The notes: generated by a model not told the origin, from the sequence alone. Numbered from the stretch's first letter, positions 6,869-14,533 are shown. The stretch is DNA of 19,179 nucleotides from Spirochaetia bacterium (GCA_021736505.1 JAIPFU010000017.1:1-19179), one strand, 5' to 3'. Made by a program: numbers and translations.

Positions 6869-7579
6869 ATGATCTTAGAAATATCCCCAAAAAAAATATT
6901 TAATATGCATATTGCGTTAATTCTTCTGTTGCTGTTCGTAAATTCATTTGGAATAGTGTTAAAGCTATATTTTGATCAAGATAATATTTATGGTCTTACT
7001 CCTTTATTTGATTTTAACGAAGAAAAAAGTATTCCGACTCTTTTCTCATCAATTATGCTTATTGTTTGCAGTGTTATGTTGTATCTAATAGCAATTTGTC
7101 ATAAAAAAATGAAGTCCTCTTATATTCCTTGGCTTGGACTTTCTTTAATCTTTCTGTTCTTATCAATTGATGAAATAGCAATGATTCATGAGAGATTAGC
7201 TGCTCCCACTAGAAACTTTTTTGAAACTTCAGGCTTTCTATATTATGCGTGGGTAATACCTTATGGTGCTGCGTTGATTATTTTTATTGCAATGTACTCA
7301 AAATTTTTACTAAATTTGCCAAAAAAAATTATGGGCTTATTTATTTTATCAGGTTTCATCTTTGTTTCAGGCGCAATTGGGTTTGAAATGCTTGGTAGTA
7401 AACAAGCTCAAACACCCGGAAATAATAACATTCTCTTATCATCAATTTTGTATACTTGTGAAGAATTTCTTGAAATGCTTGGTATTGCAGTATTTCTTTA
7501 TGCATTGCTCACCTATATTGTAAGTGAATTCGACGCACTAAGAATAACTATAGGCAATAAACGATTGAGTAAGCAATAG
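6869..7579 (+). CDS. Uncharacterised six-helix membrane protein with DE/HE motifs
   Basis: 236 aa, unnamed; it resembles conserved hypothetical membrane proteins I recall from several phyla. Hydrophobic segments fall at about 12-33, 58-77, 87-107, 122-147, 153-176 and 190-216. Polar residues sit in or beside helices: FLSIDEIAMIHERL gives Asp101, Glu102, His107 and Glu108; GFEMLG gives Glu173; CEEFLEMLG gives Glu198, Glu199 and Glu202. Such a pattern could bind a metal or form an active site in the membrane, which is inference. The region YAWVIPYG follows the second loop. GAGAGG (6857-6862) lies six bases before ATG. The gene is intact while its flanks are decayed, and it is conspicuously AT-rich with many ATA, TTA and AAA codons, so it was probably acquired with the insertion. 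Confidence 0.8.
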   Translation: MILEISPKKIFNMHIALILLLLFVNSFGIVLKLYFDQDNIYGLTPLFDFNEEKSIPTLFSSIMLIVCSVMLYLIAICHKKMKSSYIPWLGLSLIFLFLSIDEIAMIHERLAAPTRNFFETSGFLYYAWVIPYGAALIIFIAMYSKFLLNLPKKIMGLFILSGFIFVSGAIGFEMLGSKQAQTPGNNNILLSSILYTCEEFLEMLGIAVFLYALLTYIVSEFDALRITIGNKRLSKQ

Positions 7580-7631
7580 GATGAACAAAAAGAACGAGAT
7601 GCATCCTGAATACTCGAAAAATTTTACCAAG

Positions 7632-7776
7632 GTTCAGTTAGGTATAGAAATTCCCAAGGCAGTATAGAGAACTTTTAGTTTTCCAGTTGTTTCTCCGATT
7701 CTTAACTTTTTTGCTTTTTGCCCGGTTCCTCAAAACGCTCAATCAATTCCAGATCATCTAGTATCCCCTGAAAAAG
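7632..7776 (-). pseudogene. Transposase C-terminal fragment (same family)
   Basis: The minus strand reads ILDDLELIERFEEPGKKQK, then after a frameshift RIGETTGKLKVLYTALGISI and PNL, the usual C-terminus of the IS4/IS1634-like transposases seen in the left fragment. It lies upstream, in transcription sense, of the central fragment at 5855-6467, so the two cannot be one simple interrupted copy. They are either two IS copies or a rearranged one, with the membrane gene between. Confidence 0.65.
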
Positions 7777-7780
7777 AATT

Positions 7781-7851
7781 GATGTTAATGGGTGTTAATG
7801 GATGTTAATGTGGATGTTAATGTGGATGTGAATTGATGTGAATGGATGTGG
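7781..7851. repeat. Degenerate 10-12-bp tandem repeat (GATGTTAATG)
   Basis: Seven or so units beginning GATGTTAATG, GGTGTTAATG, GATGTTAATGTG and drifting to GATGTGAATG run without spacers. The array starts immediately beyond the transposase fragment and has no coding role. The rest of 7852-7952 holds nothing I recognise. Confidence 0.85.
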
Positions 7852-7952
7852 AGAAGTAAAGTGGTTCAAACATAAGCTTTTCTTTGATACTGAACGCTGT
7901 GGGAAATTTCTGAACTAGGTGGATATCGAAATAACATATCAGCAGCAGGAAT

Positions 7953-8062
7953 CTGAACAAATTGCGGCGAAGTTGTAGCTGGTAAATTTCTCTGGGGGTT
8001 CTAGGGCTCTGGAGGCTCCGGGGTTCTGGGGGTCTTTGTCAGGTGGTATAAAGCTTAGTGAT
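7953..8062. repeat. 110-bp direct repeat, right copy
   Basis: Matches 5641-5750 with two mismatches, including the final codons EQIAAKL-stop of the thioredoxin gene, though no thioredoxin reading frame precedes it here. One mismatch changes CAG to CAA, both Gln. The G-rich block is present (a GGG run becomes GGGGG). It ends 68 bp before the flippase start. Confidence 0.93.
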
Positions 8063-8130
8063 GGGCTGAAATTTCTGTGGTAATTTCAGCTTATTTAGGC
8101 TACCATGAGGATAAGAGCTCCGGAGGGGAA

Positions 8131-9681
8131 ATGGACAATACCTTAGGAAAGCAAATCGTCAAAAACATAGCATCAAATTACCTCTACGTAGTCATCAACA
8201 TGGTCTCTGCTGTATTTGTGACGAGGATGCTGCTGAAAGGTTTGGGGCCCGATTTTTACGGATTCTGGTCCCTGCTCTGGAATATTTTCATGTATGCCCT
8301 TATTCTGGATTTCGGTGTGGGTGTGACGGTGCAAAAGTATACCGCCGAAACCCACATTTCCGGGGACTATGAAAAATTCAACCGAATAGTTTCAACCGTT
8401 TTTGTCTTTTATCTTCTTACAATGCTGGTGATTATCGGAGCTGCCGGTGCGCTGACCCCCATATTGGACCGGATTTTTGTCCTGGAGCCGAGGGAGCAGA
8501 TCGGCTACTACAAAACAGCTTTTTTTGTATTTGCCCTGGGGAACGGACTTGTTTTTCCCATGGGGGTCTTTTCAGAAATTGTCGGAGGTATCAGACGGTA
8601 TGACATAAAGAATATCGTTGTTTCAGGCTCCATAGTCATCAGGATTTTTGGGATCTGGCTGATATTTCAGCTGGGGGGAAGCCTGCTTGAGCTGGCAGTT
8701 TTTGTCAACGGGCTCAACCTTCTGGTCCAATTCGTCCTGTATCTGTATGTAAAGAAAAAAATACCGAAATTCAGAATTCAGCTGAAACACTTTACCTGGG
8801 GAAACATCAAGGAGATATCAGAATTCAGCCTGTTTGCCTATGTTGTTTCTTTAGCTGAGCTCATAACCTATAATGCCGACCGGCTTGTGCTGGGGATTTT
8901 TGTCGGAACCAGCTCCATCGCCATCTATCAAATTGGAACGCGCCTGCCGGATATCATGCGGATACTATCTTCCGGTTTTTCGGGCAGCATCTCCTCCATT
9001 GCAGCTTCCCTGCATTATTCGGGGGAAAAAACACGCCTCAATAATATCGTCTTCGCCAGTTTTCGTTTTGGTATTTTTGTCGGTTCCATCATGTATATTG
9101 AGTTCATGCTCCTGGGGCCGCAGATACTCTATGTGTGGCTGGATCATACAAATCCTAAAACCATCATGACGTCTTATGTGATGCTTACGTCCATGTTTGT
9201 AGCTATTCTGATGGAGAAGAACGCGAAGAAGATCCTGCAGATGGGCGGGCGCCATCGCTTGATTTCTATTGCTACGGCGGTGGAGAGTCTGCTGAACTTA
9301 GGCATCAGCATAGCGCTGGTTCGAAAATACGGGGCGGTCGGCGTAGCTTTGGGAACGCTGATTCCGAACGTTCTGTTCGGCCTTTTTGTCTATCTCCCGG
9401 CGATGACCGCCTACACGGAAGTGCAGATCTGGAAGTTCATCAAACAGGTATATCTCGCAATTCTCTATCCTGTAGTCCCCACGGCTGCGATCCTCTATAT
9501 TGCTTCGCGATTTATCGCTTTGGAGTCCTGGAACATTATGGTGCTGGCGGCCGTGGGTATCGGGACAGGGCTGCTCTATCTGTTTCTCGGGTGGATGCTG
9601 TATATCCGGAAGGAAGAAAAAGTGCAGCTCCGGGAGCAGCTTCCGCCGAGCCTGGTAAAAAAGCTTTCCTGGCTGTTCTGA
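8131..9681 (+). CDS. Oligosaccharide flippase / polysaccharide biosynthesis membrane protein (Wzx-like, MOP superfamily)
   Basis: 516 aa from ATG 8131, preceded by GGAGGGG (8122-8128). An upstream in-frame GTG at 8077 would add 18 residues but has no ribosome site. About 12-14 hydrophobic helices cover the length. The N-terminal GKQIVKNIASNYLYVVINMV, VTRMLLKGLGPDFYGFWSLL and FGVGVTVQKYTAE are typical of MOP-superfamily lipid-linked oligosaccharide flippases (Polysacc_synt family); TYNADRLVLGIFVG, near residue 250, is a second conserved block. The protein would move undecaprenyl-linked sugar units across the inner membrane. No glycosyltransferase or polymerase is adjacent, so it is an isolated copy and its glycan is unknown. 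It starts just after the right 110-bp repeat, and its stop lies in a tandem repeat. Confidence 0.88.
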   Translation: MDNTLGKQIVKNIASNYLYVVINMVSAVFVTRMLLKGLGPDFYGFWSLLWNIFMYALILDFGVGVTVQKYTAETHISGDYEKFNRIVSTVFVFYLLTMLVIIGAAGALTPILDRIFVLEPREQIGYYKTAFFVFALGNGLVFPMGVFSEIVGGIRRYDIKNIVVSGSIVIRIFGIWLIFQLGGSLLELAVFVNGLNLLVQFVLYLYVKKKIPKFRIQLKHFTWGNIKEISEFSLFAYVVSLAELITYNADRLVLGIFVGTSSIAIYQIGTRLPDIMRILSSGFSGSISSIAASLHYSGEKTRLNNIVFASFRFGIFVGSIMYIEFMLLGPQILYVWLDHTNPKTIMTSYVMLTSMFVAILMEKNAKKILQMGGRHRLISIATAVESLLNLGISIALVRKYGAVGVALGTLIPNVLFGLFVYLPAMTAYTEVQIWKFIKQVYLAILYPVVPTAAILYIASRFIALESWNIMVLAAVGIGTGLLYLFLGWMLYIRKEEKVQLREQLPPSLVKKLSWLF

Positions 9682-9785
9682 CTGGCTGTATAACTATCTG
9701 TTCTGTCTTCCTGTTCTGACTGGATGTATAACTGGATGTTCTGTCTTCCTGTTCTGACTGGATGTATAACTGGATGTTCTGACTT
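9672..9785. repeat. 38-bp tandem repeat, three copies, overlapping the flippase stop
   Basis: Units at 9672-9709, 9710-9747 and 9748-9785, with a short fourth start at 9786. Copies 2 and 3 are nearly identical and copy 1 is more diverged. The unit begins with CTGTTCTGAC, which in copy 1 encodes the last flippase codons and stop, so the end of the gene has been amplified into the gap. Confidence 0.92.
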
Positions 9786-9789
9786 GCTG

Positions 9790-9812
9790 TTCTGATTCGT
9801 CAGTTATCAGAA
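9790..9812. terminator. Stem-loop between convergent genes
   Basis: TTCTGAT (9790-9796) and ATCAGAA (9806-9812) form a perfect 7-bp stem with a 9-base loop between the flippase and nucleotidase ends. There is no strong U tract directly after it, so a terminator role is only possible. Confidence 0.3.
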
Positions 9813-9851
9813 TCACAAGTCCCACTGGATCTCAATTTTAAATAATGGGAA

Positions 9852-11231
9852 TTATGAATTCTTCCCCATTACCGCAAGTTCGTGGGGCATGATGCGTTTG
9901 ATGGGACGGAAATAGGTTCTCGGTGAATACTCGTAGAGGTCTGATACTCGGGTCATGTAGATGCAGGCGTACTTCTCTATCTGCTCTGCATAGCGGCTCT
10001 CCTCGGCGCCGGCTCGGAGGATTTCCCCCCAATACGGATTGAAGAACTGCATGTAGTCATCCAGAAGGGAGGATATTCGGGTGTTGAGGCCGTCGATTTT
10101 CTGGAATAACTCATCAATGACATGATGCTTAACCCTCTTTCCTTCATATTTTTTTATATCGATCTGATTCAGCTCTCGTTCTAGAATATCCTTTTCATGC
10201 ATGAGCCGGTCTATCTCCTGCTGTACATTCTGTGAGCGCCTGATTCCATCCATTTCGCGTTCCAAGTCTCCCAGTACCAGTGCGGTCCGCCAGTTACAGA
10301 GTTTTTTGATGGAGACCACGTCGCCGTAGATGTGATCGCCGATGTAGAGGATTTCACTTCCCTGAAGCTGCATGTCATGCTGCAGCTTTTTTGAATTTCC
10401 CCCCTGGTATATTCCTGAAGTCACAGAGCCCTCATGATTTGACATGAGCCCGGTGGTCGGGTCAATTTTCAGGAAGCGGGCGGGATGTTCGAAAAACTTC
10501 GGTTTGTCCGCAAAAGTGATGACAATGTCAAACACATCCTTCCAGCTCTTATGCTTCTTCAGAAACGGGTCAATGGCATAATTCAGCAGGGCCTGGGTAT
10601 AAGAAAAATCAGAGTTGGTGATGATCATCAGTTTCTTGCCGTAATCCTTGTATCTCTCGAGCACCTGGGCCGTCCTGGGATCCAGAATCACATATTTTTT
10701 AAAGTTCTTCTTGATCTCCGATTTGAGAGAGCCGTCACGATGCACCATATCGATTGCATCATGGATATCCTTTTCCATCTCCTGATATGAAGGAAGGGAG
10801 TATCCCTGCTTTTTAAGTTCCACTGCCTGAGAAAAAAGGACGCCGTAGGAGATGGCAAAGGCTGTATCAAGGCTCTGGAAATCAGGGTCCCGGAGTTCAA
10901 TGGCCATGTTCTGATAGACGCGGTTCTGTTCCCGGTAGGGTACCCGCTCCAGGCCGTAGTAGGAAATTTTTACTTTATTGTACCTGCTCAGCTGGAGAAG
11001 ATAGCCGTTGCGCTTATCTATCACCAGGCCGACGATGGCACGGTTAAAATCGAAGGAGTACTGATTCAGCTCCTTGGGGTACGATAGTACTTCGATGAGC
11101 CGTTCTTTTGCCAGGGTATAGGTCAGCTCTTCAAAGGCTTCGGTTTCGTAGGGTACAAGGGTGTAGTCCATATCAAATCCGATGAGTTTAATTTTTTTAA
11201 GGTTGAGGGAACGGTTCACAAATATCGGCAT
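9852..11231 (-). CDS. HAD-IG family 5'-nucleotidase (IMP/GMP-type)
   Basis: 459 aa, the usual size for bacterial members of the cytosolic IMP/GMP-specific 5'-nucleotidase (HAD-IG) family. It would remove phosphate from purine nucleoside monophosphates. HAD motif I is FDMDYTLVPY (Asp20 nucleophile, Asp22), motif II is ITNSDFSYT (about 204-212), the conserved Lys region is ADKPKFF (241-247), and motif IV is YIGDHIYGDVV (Asp299, Asp304). A charged helical stretch at about 325-390 (QEIDRLMHEKDILERELNQ) is likely a coiled coil. No signal peptide. CTCCT (11238-11242), which is AGGAG on the coding strand, lies six bases before the ATG. It is a single gene facing the flippase tail to tail. Confidence 0.9.
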   Translation of the reverse strand: MPIFVNRSLNLKKIKLIGFDMDYTLVPYETEAFEELTYTLAKERLIEVLSYPKELNQYSFDFNRAIVGLVIDKRNGYLLQLSRYNKVKISYYGLERVPYREQNRVYQNMAIELRDPDFQSLDTAFAISYGVLFSQAVELKKQGYSLPSYQEMEKDIHDAIDMVHRDGSLKSEIKKNFKKYVILDPRTAQVLERYKDYGKKLMIITNSDFSYTQALLNYAIDPFLKKHKSWKDVFDIVITFADKPKFFEHPARFLKIDPTTGLMSNHEGSVTSGIYQGGNSKKLQHDMQLQGSEILYIGDHIYGDVVSIKKLCNWRTALVLGDLEREMDGIRRSQNVQQEIDRLMHEKDILERELNQIDIKKYEGKRVKHHVIDELFQKIDGLNTRISSLLDDYMQFFNPYWGEILRAGAEESRYAEQIEKYACIYMTRVSDLYEYSPRTYFRPIKRIMPHELAVMGKNS

Positions 11232-11711
11232 GTTTTTCTCCTGTCGTTTTCATACGGGTATGCTGCTGCGCTTTGAGGCTCTCATTTGCTTTATACGCTG
11301 GCTCAAAGCTTGTTGTTACCCTGGTTTGGCTCATCTTTTTCACTGGCCAGGGAGTATTGCAGTACGAGATCAGCTTTATACTGTCTAAAACAAAGAATTT
11401 GCTTGAAAGATTTCAGTAAGATCTATTCTACAAGCCTCTGAACAACTCGTCACAAATTTTTTTGCCAGTATATAAATGGTACTCAGATTAGCTCATTTAG
11501 ACAAGGATCATCTTGTTCCACGACCAGAAAAACTGCTGGAGACTACAATAAGGAGGGAATATAACTTCTCTGAAGTTTTCTGCATTCCTCTTATTGGAGA
11601 TTTGTGTACTTGGAGAGAATACGTTATACTGTTTTACGGGGATAGCAGCTTTGAATGATCTTTGAATGTATTCTTATCTATATAATTTAGGATAATAGGG
11701 GAAGGGAATTT
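11232..11711. other. Long divergent gap, no convincing gene
   Basis: Holds GCTTTGAG (11270-11277) paired with CTCAAAGC (11302-11309), and CCCTGG (11319-11324) paired with CCAGGG (11347-11352), possible leader hairpins of the nucleotidase mRNA. AAGGAGGG at about 11550-11557 looks like a ribosome site with no start codon behind it; a perfect AACTTC-TCT-GAAGTT hairpin follows (11563-11577). A 60-codon frame at 11476-11658 has no ribosome site and no recognisable protein. Confidence 0.4.
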
Positions 11712-12695
11712 ATGAACTACAGAAAATTAGGAAAAACGGACATGTATGTGTCGGAAATCGGTTTTGGAACCTGGGCAATCGGCGCAGGATGGGGGGAAGT
11801 CACTGATGATGATGCTTCGGCGGCGCTGGAGGCTGCGGTGGATGGTGGAGTCAGTTTTTTTGATACAGCTGATGCTTACGGAAACGGACGGAGTGAGCGC
11901 TTTCTGGCTGAACTCAAAAAGCGGCGCAGGGAGGGGCTGATCATTGCAACCAAAGCGGGGAGAAAATTAAAACCGCATACAGCTGAAAAGTATACACCCG
12001 AAAATATCCGCGGATTTGTTCTGGAGAGTTTAAAGAATCTGCAGACTGACAGCCTTGATCTCCTGCAGCTGCACTGCCCGCCGACGGATGTGTATTATAA
12101 TCCGGAACTCTTTGCAGGCCTTGATGAAATGATGGAAGAGGGGATCCTGAAGAACTACGGAGTGAGCGTTGAAAAGGTTGAAGAGGCCATGAAGGCCATC
12201 GAATTTCCTAATGTCAGAACAGTGCAGATCATCTTTAATATGTTTCGCCAGCGACCAAGGGAGCTCTTTTTTCAGGAAGCGAAAAAGCGGGACGTAGGCA
12301 TCATCATAAGAGTTCCTCTGGCAAGCGGCTTGCTGACCGGTAAAATGTCGAAGGATTCAAAATTCCCCGATGATGATCATAGGAATTTCAATCGAGAAGG
12401 TGCCGCATTCGATCGTGGAGAGACCTTTGCAGGTGTTCGGTTTGAGAAGGGACTGGAAGCTGTGGAGGAGCTCAGGGCTCTCGTTCCGAAGGGAATGACC
12501 ATGGCTCAGTTTGCTCTGCGGTGGATTCTGATGTTTGATGAGGTCTCTACGGTGATTCCGGGAGCGAAAAGGCCAAGCCAGGCGGAGGATAATATCAAGG
12601 CAGCGGATTTTCCGCCCTTTTCCGATGCACTGATGCATAAAATCGATGATATCTATGCACAGTATGTAAAAGAGGATGTGCATTTACGCTGGTGA
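11712..12695 (+). CDS. Aldo/keto reductase
   Basis: 327 aa. NADPH-dependent oxidoreductase of the aldo/keto reductase superfamily, a cytoplasmic TIM barrel. MNYRKLGKTDMYVSEIGFGTW is the family N-terminus. The catalytic tetrad is visible: Asp51 and Tyr56 in FFDTADAYGNGRSE, Lys81 in ATKAG, and His121 in LLQLHCP. IRVPLASGLLTGK (about 200-212) and STVIPGAKRPSQAEDN near residue 285 are the cofactor-binding loops (the second contacts the NADPH phosphate). The barrel is complete. GGGAAGGG lies just before ATG. A GNAT acetyltransferase follows 71 bp later with no terminator between, so the two may be co-transcribed. The substrate cannot be read from the sequence. Confidence 0.92.
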   Translation: MNYRKLGKTDMYVSEIGFGTWAIGAGWGEVTDDDASAALEAAVDGGVSFFDTADAYGNGRSERFLAELKKRRREGLIIATKAGRKLKPHTAEKYTPENIRGFVLESLKNLQTDSLDLLQLHCPPTDVYYNPELFAGLDEMMEEGILKNYGVSVEKVEEAMKAIEFPNVRTVQIIFNMFRQRPRELFFQEAKKRDVGIIIRVPLASGLLTGKMSKDSKFPDDDHRNFNREGAAFDRGETFAGVRFEKGLEAVEELRALVPKGMTMAQFALRWILMFDEVSTVIPGAKRPSQAEDNIKAADFPPFSDALMHKIDDIYAQYVKEDVHLRW

Positions 12696-12766
12696 TACAT
12701 GAGCGCCGGTTCCAGTGCAGTGTCGAAAGTAGACTGAGTACAGAAGGGATATAAACAGGGGGAGTT

Positions 12767-13366
12767 ATGTACAGAACGAGTGAAATACGGGAAACCCGGG
12801 AAGAAGAAATTCCCCGGATACTGGATATTCATAGAGAAGCTTTCGGTCCTGAGGAGGGACCGGTTATTGCTGATCTGGTGACTAAGCTGTTTGCTGATGA
12901 AACGGCGCGGCCGATCCTCTCTTTAGCGGCTGATTACCAGGGAGAGCTGATTGGGCATATCCTGTATACAAAGGCTTCAGTGCGGGCTGCTCATGCTGCT
13001 TCTCAGACAACTTCGGAGAGACATGAACAGGCTGAACCTTGGGCAGAGGTCTACTTGCTAGCTCCGTTGGCGGTTCTTCCCTCCTGTCAGTCCCAAGGGA
13101 TCGGAGGACGGCTGATTCGGGAAAGCCTGTTTTCTCTCCATGGAGCCGGGGCGGAACTGGTTTTTGTTTTAGGTCACCCCGCTTACTACCCCCGTTTTGG
13201 TTTTCTTCCGGCGGGGGTACGCGGTTTTGAAGCGCCTTATCCCATACCAGAAAAAAACGCTGATGCGTGGATGGTACAGGAGTTGAATTCTGGTTTAATC
13301 GGCAGAATTAGCGGGAAAGTTGAATGCTGCGATGTCTTCAAGGATCCGCAGTACTGGCAGGAATAG
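12767..13366 (+). CDS. GNAT-family N-acetyltransferase (YhbS/COG3153-like)
   Basis: 199 aa. Transfers an acetyl group from acetyl-CoA to an unidentified amine. IRETREEEIPRILDIHREAF is the first strand and helix. LLAPLAVLPSCQSQGIGGRLI (about 97-117) contains the QxxGxG acetyl-CoA pyrophosphate loop (Gln108-Gly113). GHPAYYPRFGFLPA (about 136-149) is the C-terminal block typical of the YhbS branch. A hydrophilic insert (about 72-92, Ala/Ser/Thr/Glu-rich) lengthens the loop before the acetyl-CoA strand. GGGGGAG lies before ATG. Likely co-transcribed with the aldo/keto reductase, though no functional link is evident. Confidence 0.88.
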   Translation: MYRTSEIRETREEEIPRILDIHREAFGPEEGPVIADLVTKLFADETARPILSLAADYQGELIGHILYTKASVRAAHAASQTTSERHEQAEPWAEVYLLAPLAVLPSCQSQGIGGRLIRESLFSLHGAGAELVFVLGHPAYYPRFGFLPAGVRGFEAPYPIPEKNADAWMVQELNSGLIGRISGKVECCDVFKDPQYWQE

Positions 13367-13445
13367 TTTCCGCAGCACCCAGGTAAGAATAGGGCGAAGC
13401 AGCAATAGCACCGTCAACGATTTCACATGGAGTAACATTAGCTTT

Positions 13446-13517
13446 ATCTTGCGAAGACTATTGATCTTGCGGGGTCTTTGAATCTTGCGAAGACTATTTA
13501 TCCTGTGAGGCCTTTTC
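13446..13517. repeat. 18-bp tandem repeat, four copies
   Basis: Units at 13446-13463, 13464-13481, 13482-13499 and 13500-13517. Units 1 and 3 differ at one base (ATCTTGCGAAGACTATTG/T), unit 2 is diverged, and unit 4 more so. The alternating similarity suggests duplication of a 36-bp pair. Non-coding, between the acetyltransferase and flavoprotein genes. Confidence 0.85.
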
Positions 13518-13560
13518 AGGCTGATGGGTTCGGTAATTGAAGTTTGAAGGAGGCTGAAGT

Positions 13561-14190
13561 ATGTACATTATCGGTATTGTCGGAAGCCCTCGAAAAAAGG
13601 GAAATACTGCAGTGATGATGAAGGAAGCTCTGAAAGCTGCGGAAAGTCAGGGTGCTGAGACAGAACTGATATTCCTGGATGATTTTGCTATTGAAGAGTG
13701 CCGCGGTTGTGACAGTTGTCTCCATACGCACCGCTGTATCATCAATGATGATATGCAGAAGCTGTATCCCCGGCTGCTCTCATCAGATGGCCTTATTTTG
13801 GGGTCTCCCGCTTATTTTTACGGTATGTCAGGACTTATGAAGATGATGATGGATCGCTGCTACTGTTTTGAAGCTTTTGCAGATGATGATCGCTCTGTCT
13901 GGCTCGGTATAGGTGAAGTGCTTGGCCCGAAATATGCTGCCGTTCTGGCGGTAAGCGGTCAAACAGCTATCGAAGATATGGGCTGCACCCTAGAGGGGAT
14001 GGAGAAGGGCTTAGCCTCTTTGGGTTGGCGGCTTGTGGACAGTGTCGCTGCACGGGGGTATTTTGAAGCTGGAGATGTTGCAGTTGATAAAGCTGTTATG
14101 AAACGTGTTTCCCTGGCAGGATCTCGTCTAGCTGGAACGATAGCTCTAAAAGAGCGTACAGAGAGGGAGTTGACGGCTTTTAAAAACTGA
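13561..14190 (+). CDS. Isf-type iron-sulfur flavoprotein (second copy)
   Basis: 209 aa. MYIIGIVGSPRKKGNT is the FMN phosphate loop, and Cys47, Cys50, Cys53 and Cys59 repeat the CX2CX2CX5C iron-sulfur motif at the same residue numbers as in the gene at 988-1578. GSPAYFYGMSGLMKMMMDR is the second flavin contact. Elsewhere the two proteins are clearly different, with a longer acidic loop here (EAFADDDRSVWLG), so they are paralogues rather than a recent duplication. AAGGAGG (13547-13553) lies seven bases before ATG. Predicted cytoplasmic electron-transfer flavoprotein with unknown partner. It stands alone, with a probable terminator just after it. Confidence 0.87.
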   Translation: MYIIGIVGSPRKKGNTAVMMKEALKAAESQGAETELIFLDDFAIEECRGCDSCLHTHRCIINDDMQKLYPRLLSSDGLILGSPAYFYGMSGLMKMMMDRCYCFEAFADDDRSVWLGIGEVLGPKYAAVLAVSGQTAIEDMGCTLEGMEKGLASLGWRLVDSVAARGYFEAGDVAVDKAVMKRVSLAGSRLAGTIALKERTERELTAFKN

Positions 14191-14197
14191 ATTTTAC

Positions 14198-14216
14198 AGC
14201 CGGTTATCTGGTTTTT
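14198..14216 (+). terminator. Likely rho-independent terminator after second flavoprotein
   Basis: AGCCGG (14198-14203), loop TTAT, CTGGTT (14208-14213) running into a T tract to 14216. Short stem with two G-U pairs, directly after the stop codon. Confidence 0.45.
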
Positions 14217-14283
14217 CTGGAGAGTTTTTCCCGGGATTTCCTGGATTATTCCATTTTCAGCATGTTCTTGCACGTTCGGGTGC

Positions 14284-14319
14284 GTGAACATCTAAAAAAA
14301 TGTGAACATCTAAAAAAAC
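14284..14319. repeat. 18-bp tandem repeat, two copies
   Basis: GTGAACATCTAAAAAAAT (14284-14301) is followed by a second copy (14302-14319) that differs only at its last base. It opens an A-rich tract with AATCAAAAAA-like units to about 14360. The rest of the gap to 14533 holds the hairpins listed next; no gene is seen. Confidence 0.85.
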
Positions 14320-14421
14320 CGTTAAAAATCAAAAAAAATCAAAAAAACGTAAAAAAATCTCAAAATATTAAATCAGATTTCTCCTTTTCTGTGTAGTACA
14401 TAGTATAGACCGTAAGAGAAA

Positions 14422-14460
14422 CAGATGCTGCAGCTGAAGCATCTGCTGTATCCGGTACAG
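14422..14460 (+). promoter_or_regulatory. Two adjacent leader hairpins before the 270-aa gene
   Basis: CAGATGCT (14422-14429) and AGCATCTG (14438-14445) form a perfect 8-bp stem. It is followed at once by CTGTA (14446-14450) and TACAG (14456-14460) around TCCGG. Both precede the gene by about 75 nt. No U tract follows, so they look like leader structures rather than terminators. Function unknown. Confidence 0.45.
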
Positions 14461-14533
14461 GCTGGATAATCCAAGCTGTTGAAAAAATTTCATCTAATTA
14501 GAATTGTCATTTATGGCAATCAGGAGGAGCATT

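Larger units (their letters stand above)
5751..7952. mobile_element. Decayed 2.2-kb insertion bracketed by 110-bp direct repeats
   Basis: This segment lies between the two repeat copies. It contains two broken transposase fragments, one broken plus-strand frame and one intact membrane-protein gene that is visibly more AT-rich than its neighbours. The repeat carries the 3' end of the thioredoxin gene, the geometry left when an element inserts at a gene's 3' end and restores it. No integrase is visible, so homologous recombination or IS-driven capture are equally possible mechanisms. Before insertion, the thioredoxin gene would have lain directly upstream of the flippase. Confidence 0.55.

Noticed and set aside
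8077..8130. Upstream GTG start of the flippase
   Set aside because: No ribosome site; GGAGGGG precedes the ATG at 8131.
11476..11658. 60-codon plus-strand frame
   Set aside because: No ribosome site, no recognisable protein features, and compatible with chance in an AT-rich gap.
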